Shown here piece after piece: positions 5,053 to 6,950 of a stretch of DNA of 6,950 bases. Position 1 is the stretch's first letter, and every line of letters begins with the position of its first letter. Source of the DNA: Arenicellales bacterium (GTDB lineage Bacteria; Pseudomonadota; Gammaproteobacteria; Arenicellales; UBA868). The notes beneath the pieces are model-generated. The model saw only the letters and a list, made by a program, of their open reading frames with translations. It was not told where the DNA came from and did not search any database. Location of the stretch: NCBI GenBank assembly GCA_028825345.1, contig JAPKAJ010000116.1, positions 1 to 6,950 of the forward strand. The letters run 5' to 3'. The position numbers and the translations under genes are program-made.

Positions 5053-6720
5053 TCAGAGTCCCGAAAATCGCACACCTTCTCGCGCTAAACCGCCAGATAT
5101 CCCAACTGGAGTCCCGTCGGCCCGCCAGCACGCAGCACCCGTCAGCATTCCGTCGTCAGAAAACCCTATTGCATTCATACCGCCCGCAATCCTTTGCAAC
5201 CGGACGACATCGTGGCCACGCGCGACCAGCGACATTTCAAGCTCTGCTGAAAACGTGCTCTCCATCTCAAGCCTGCCGCCCTCGGTCCAGATTCGGGGGG
5301 CCTCTACCGCCTCTTGCAATGTCATGCCATGGTCTATCAAGTTTACCAACGTTTGAAACGCCGAAGGGAAGATGCGCATTCCTCCCGGTAAACCCAACGC
5401 TACTTTCATTTGTTGTTCCCGACAGACCATCATCGGTGCCATTGAGGTGAAAACTCTTTTACCGGGCTGTACAGACAACGCGGTATGTGGATGTGGATCG
5501 AAGTTGAACATATAGTTGTTCGCCAGTAAACCGGTACCGGGTATCTGGAGACAGGCCCCGAATAGCCCATTGATCGTATGTGTGCTCGCTACCACGTTGC
5601 CTAGCGCATCAGCAACTGTAACGTGTGTGGTACTGTGAGAATCCGATACCCGGACACCTGGCGACCACTGCTTCGCCTGACTCATGTCGATCAGTTGGCG
5701 CCGTTCTTCTGCATAAACCTTATCAATGAGTTTTTCTACCGGGACATCAATAAAAGCCGGATCAGCTGTAGCGACCGCACGATCTGCAAACGCAATTTTG
5801 AGCACCTCTGCAAGCAAATGAACCGAGTCCGAAGAACCGTAACCCATACTCGCAATGTCAAAACCTTCGAGAAGATTTAGCATTTGAACGATATGCACCC
5901 CTGCCGAGGCGGGTGGGGGTGGTCCAATTACTTCATAGCCTCGATAACAACCCCGTATTGGTTCACGCTCTTCTACTTTATAACTATTTAAGTCTTCATA
6001 ACTGATGAGTCCTCCAAGCCGAGCTATTTCATTGACAAGCAGATCACCCAACTCACCCCCGTACAAAGTCCCAGCACCGTAACTAGCGATTGATCGAAGC
6101 GTTTCCCCATAGTTCGCCTGCACCAGTCGCTCACCAGCCGGCAAAGGTAAGCCATTGGGGAGGAACAAACTGGCAAGCCCTGTATCCTTTGATAGGTCAG
6201 CCTGAAAATCAGAGATGCAGTCGGACAAGTATGGGGTTGTGATAAACCCTCCCTCTGCTAGCCGAATTGCTGGCGCAAGGATATCGTCGAGGGACCAAGT
6301 CCCATACTGTTCGAGCGCATGGCACCAGCCTGCGAGAGCTCCGGGTACCGCAATTGACAGTGGGCCAACCAAGTTTTTCCGTCCGACCGTATCGCGGTAG
6401 TTTAGCAATTCTTCGGAAACGGTTTGATACATGGTTTCGCTGGCACGGCACGGAGCGGTGCTGAGCCCATCAATGATTAAGTGTCGACCGTTTTCCATTC
6501 GGATATGGGAAATACCACCGCCAAGTAGGCCCACCATCATCGGCTCTACAACGGTAAGGGCAAACAGCGTGGCCACGCAAGCATCGACTGCATTCCCTCC
6601 CTCCAGCAAGACGGTTGCACCTACTGCAGAAGCGAAAGGATGGTTGCTTACAACCATGCCACGCGAACCGGTGGCAGGTTTTTTCTCGCAATCAAAAGAA
6701 ATCGGATGATGTGTCTGCAT
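5053..6720 (-). CDS. Gamma-glutamyltransferase-family Ntn-hydrolase, divergent and lacking a signal peptide
   Basis: A 555-residue member of the GGT family, self-processing N-terminal nucleophile hydrolases acting on gamma-glutamyl or related amide bonds. Landmarks: GMVVSNHPFAS (21-31), GGNAVDACVA (41-50), PPPPASAGVH (267-276), the processing site TTHVTVAD (364-371), THTIN (380-384), GKRVFTSMAP (420-429) and LPGGMRI (444-450). Autocleavage before Thr364 would give chains of about 363 and 192 residues. Thr382 and Asn384 match the E. coli residues Thr409 and Asn411 that assist the nucleophile, and Gly446-Gly447 the oxyanion hole. Two substrate residues differ: E. coli Arg114 aligns with Leu86 (IDGLSTAP) and Asp433 with Asn406. 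The N-terminus (MQTHHPISFD) is not a signal peptide, unlike periplasmic GGT, so it should act in the cytoplasm. It is probably not a classical glutathione enzyme; alternatives include an acylase or an amidohydrolase of the oxamate (HpxW) type. Start ATG 6720, weak GGCAGG site. First gene of the operon. Confidence 0.9.
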   Translation of the reverse strand: MQTHHPISFDCEKKPATGSRGMVVSNHPFASAVGATVLLEGGNAVDACVATLFALTVVEPMMVGLLGGGISHIRMENGRHLIIDGLSTAPCRASETMYQTVSEELLNYRDTVGRKNLVGPLSIAVPGALAGWCHALEQYGTWSLDDILAPAIRLAEGGFITTPYLSDCISDFQADLSKDTGLASLFLPNGLPLPAGERLVQANYGETLRSIASYGAGTLYGGELGDLLVNEIARLGGLISYEDLNSYKVEEREPIRGCYRGYEVIGPPPPASAGVHIVQMLNLLEGFDIASMGYGSSDSVHLLAEVLKIAFADRAVATADPAFIDVPVEKLIDKVYAEERRQLIDMSQAKQWSPGVRVSDSHSTTHVTVADALGNVVASTHTINGLFGACLQIPGTGLLANNYMFNFDPHPHTALSVQPGKRVFTSMAPMMVCREQQMKVALGLPGGMRIFPSAFQTLVNLIDHGMTLQEAVEAPRIWTEGGRLEMESTFSAELEMSLVARGHDVVRLQRIAGGMNAIGFSDDGMLTGAACWRADGTPVGISGGLAREGVRFSGL

Positions 6721-6768
6721 GCCTGCCGTTCAAGAGTACGGTGTCAGAAGAAATAGCACCTGCTGGTG

Positions 6769-6799
6769 GGATCGATTCACCTCATGCCTCCATCGATCC
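6769..6799 (-). promoter_or_regulatory. 8-bp inverted repeat in the leader of the GGT-like gene
   Basis: On the minus strand GGATCGAT (6792-6799) and ATCGATCC (6769-6776) are perfect reverse complements around a 15-base loop (6777-6791). In RNA this would be a stem-loop ending 48 bases before the ATG of the GGT-like gene. The loop reads GGAGGCATGAGGTGA, which displays a GGAGG and a three-codon frame (ATG AGG TGA). No T-run follows, so it is not an intrinsic terminator. It could be an operator dyad or a leader structure affecting translation. Confidence 0.4.
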
Positions 6800-6852
6800 T
6801 ACGTTAACCAAACCAATTGTGCCCCCAACTGCCCGGTTGTGACCAGTGTAGA

Positions 6853-6874
6853 TCAGATACAGATCACATTGATC
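6853..6874. promoter_or_regulatory. CRP-like site and GATCA inverted repeat upstream of the enzyme operon
   Basis: The minus strand at 6853-6868 reads TGTGATCTGTATCTGA, matching 8 of the 10 core bases of the CRP consensus TGTGA-N6-TCACA. Overlapping it at 6862-6874 is a perfect inverted repeat, GATCA-CAT-TGATC. The site is about 130-150 bases upstream of the first gene of the minus-strand operon, a reasonable position for an activator linking a catabolic operon to carbon status. No clear sigma-70 promoter could be fixed nearby, so this is tentative. Confidence 0.3.
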
Positions 6875-6950
6875 GCAAAGTCACAAGGCTGGGAACCTTG
6901 AAATGATGATCAAAATATTGTTCTAGTTAATAGGCGAAGTAAAGGCTAGG

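Noticed and set aside
4361..5450. Plus-strand open frames opposite the dehydrogenase and the GGT-like gene
   Set aside because: They lie wholly opposite well-supported genes and show no family motif.
6838..6868. TGTGA and TCACA half-sites on the plus strand read as one CRP site
   Set aside because: The half-sites are 21 bases apart, far more than the six required; the minus-strand reading at 6853-6868 is better.
6719..6901. Plus-strand open frames in the right-hand leader
   Set aside because: Short, without a ribosome site or recognisable sequence; the region looks like the non-coding leader of the minus-strand operon.

Overview
The window comes from a Gram-negative bacterium, most likely a proteobacterium. 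It carries a complete three-gene TRAP transporter whose binding protein has a Sec signal peptide for the periplasm, together with catabolic enzymes of types common in proteobacteria. Base composition is moderate and uneven. I cannot name a genus. No tRNA, rRNA, CRISPR array, transposase or intact insertion sequence is visible.

Layout from left to right. Positions 1-144 are a leader with two copies of a TGGACCA-centred operator-like repeat. A plus-strand RraA-family protein follows (145-813). It keeps the fold signatures but has lost the usual active-site Arg. Positions 839 to about 1149 hold the decayed remains of a second dctM gene on the minus strand. From 1175 to 6720 there is a five-gene minus-strand block. 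In transcription order it is: a gamma-glutamyltransferase-like Ntn-hydrolase (6720 to 5053), a D-2-hydroxyacid dehydrogenase (5048 to 4086), DctP (4003 to 2996), DctQ (2985 to 2473) and DctM (2458 to 1175). Gaps are 4, 82, 10 and 14 bases. The 82-base gap holds a perfect 14-bp palindrome and a strong ribosome site, so dctPQM probably has its own promoter. Positions 6721-6950 are a non-coding leader with an 8-bp-stem inverted repeat and a CRP-like site.

How the genes may work together (inference): DctPQM imports an organic acid. The GGT-like enzyme has no signal peptide and would cleave an amide or gamma-glutamyl-type bond in the cytoplasm. The dehydrogenase would interconvert a 2-hydroxy and a 2-oxo acid. 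The RraA-like protein, transcribed convergently, would act as a lyase or decarboxylase on a downstream oxo-acid, or have a non-catalytic role. The substrate cannot be read from the sequence.

The most unusual feature is the dctM remnant. Its last 130 coding bases are only about 63% identical to intact dctM, yet the adjoining blocks of 38 and 44 bases are 100% identical. This mosaic suggests recombination or gene conversion between two dctM copies. In hand-counted samples dctPQM is also more GC-rich than most of the adjacent enzyme-gene sequence, so the transporter may have arrived separately from the enzymes.
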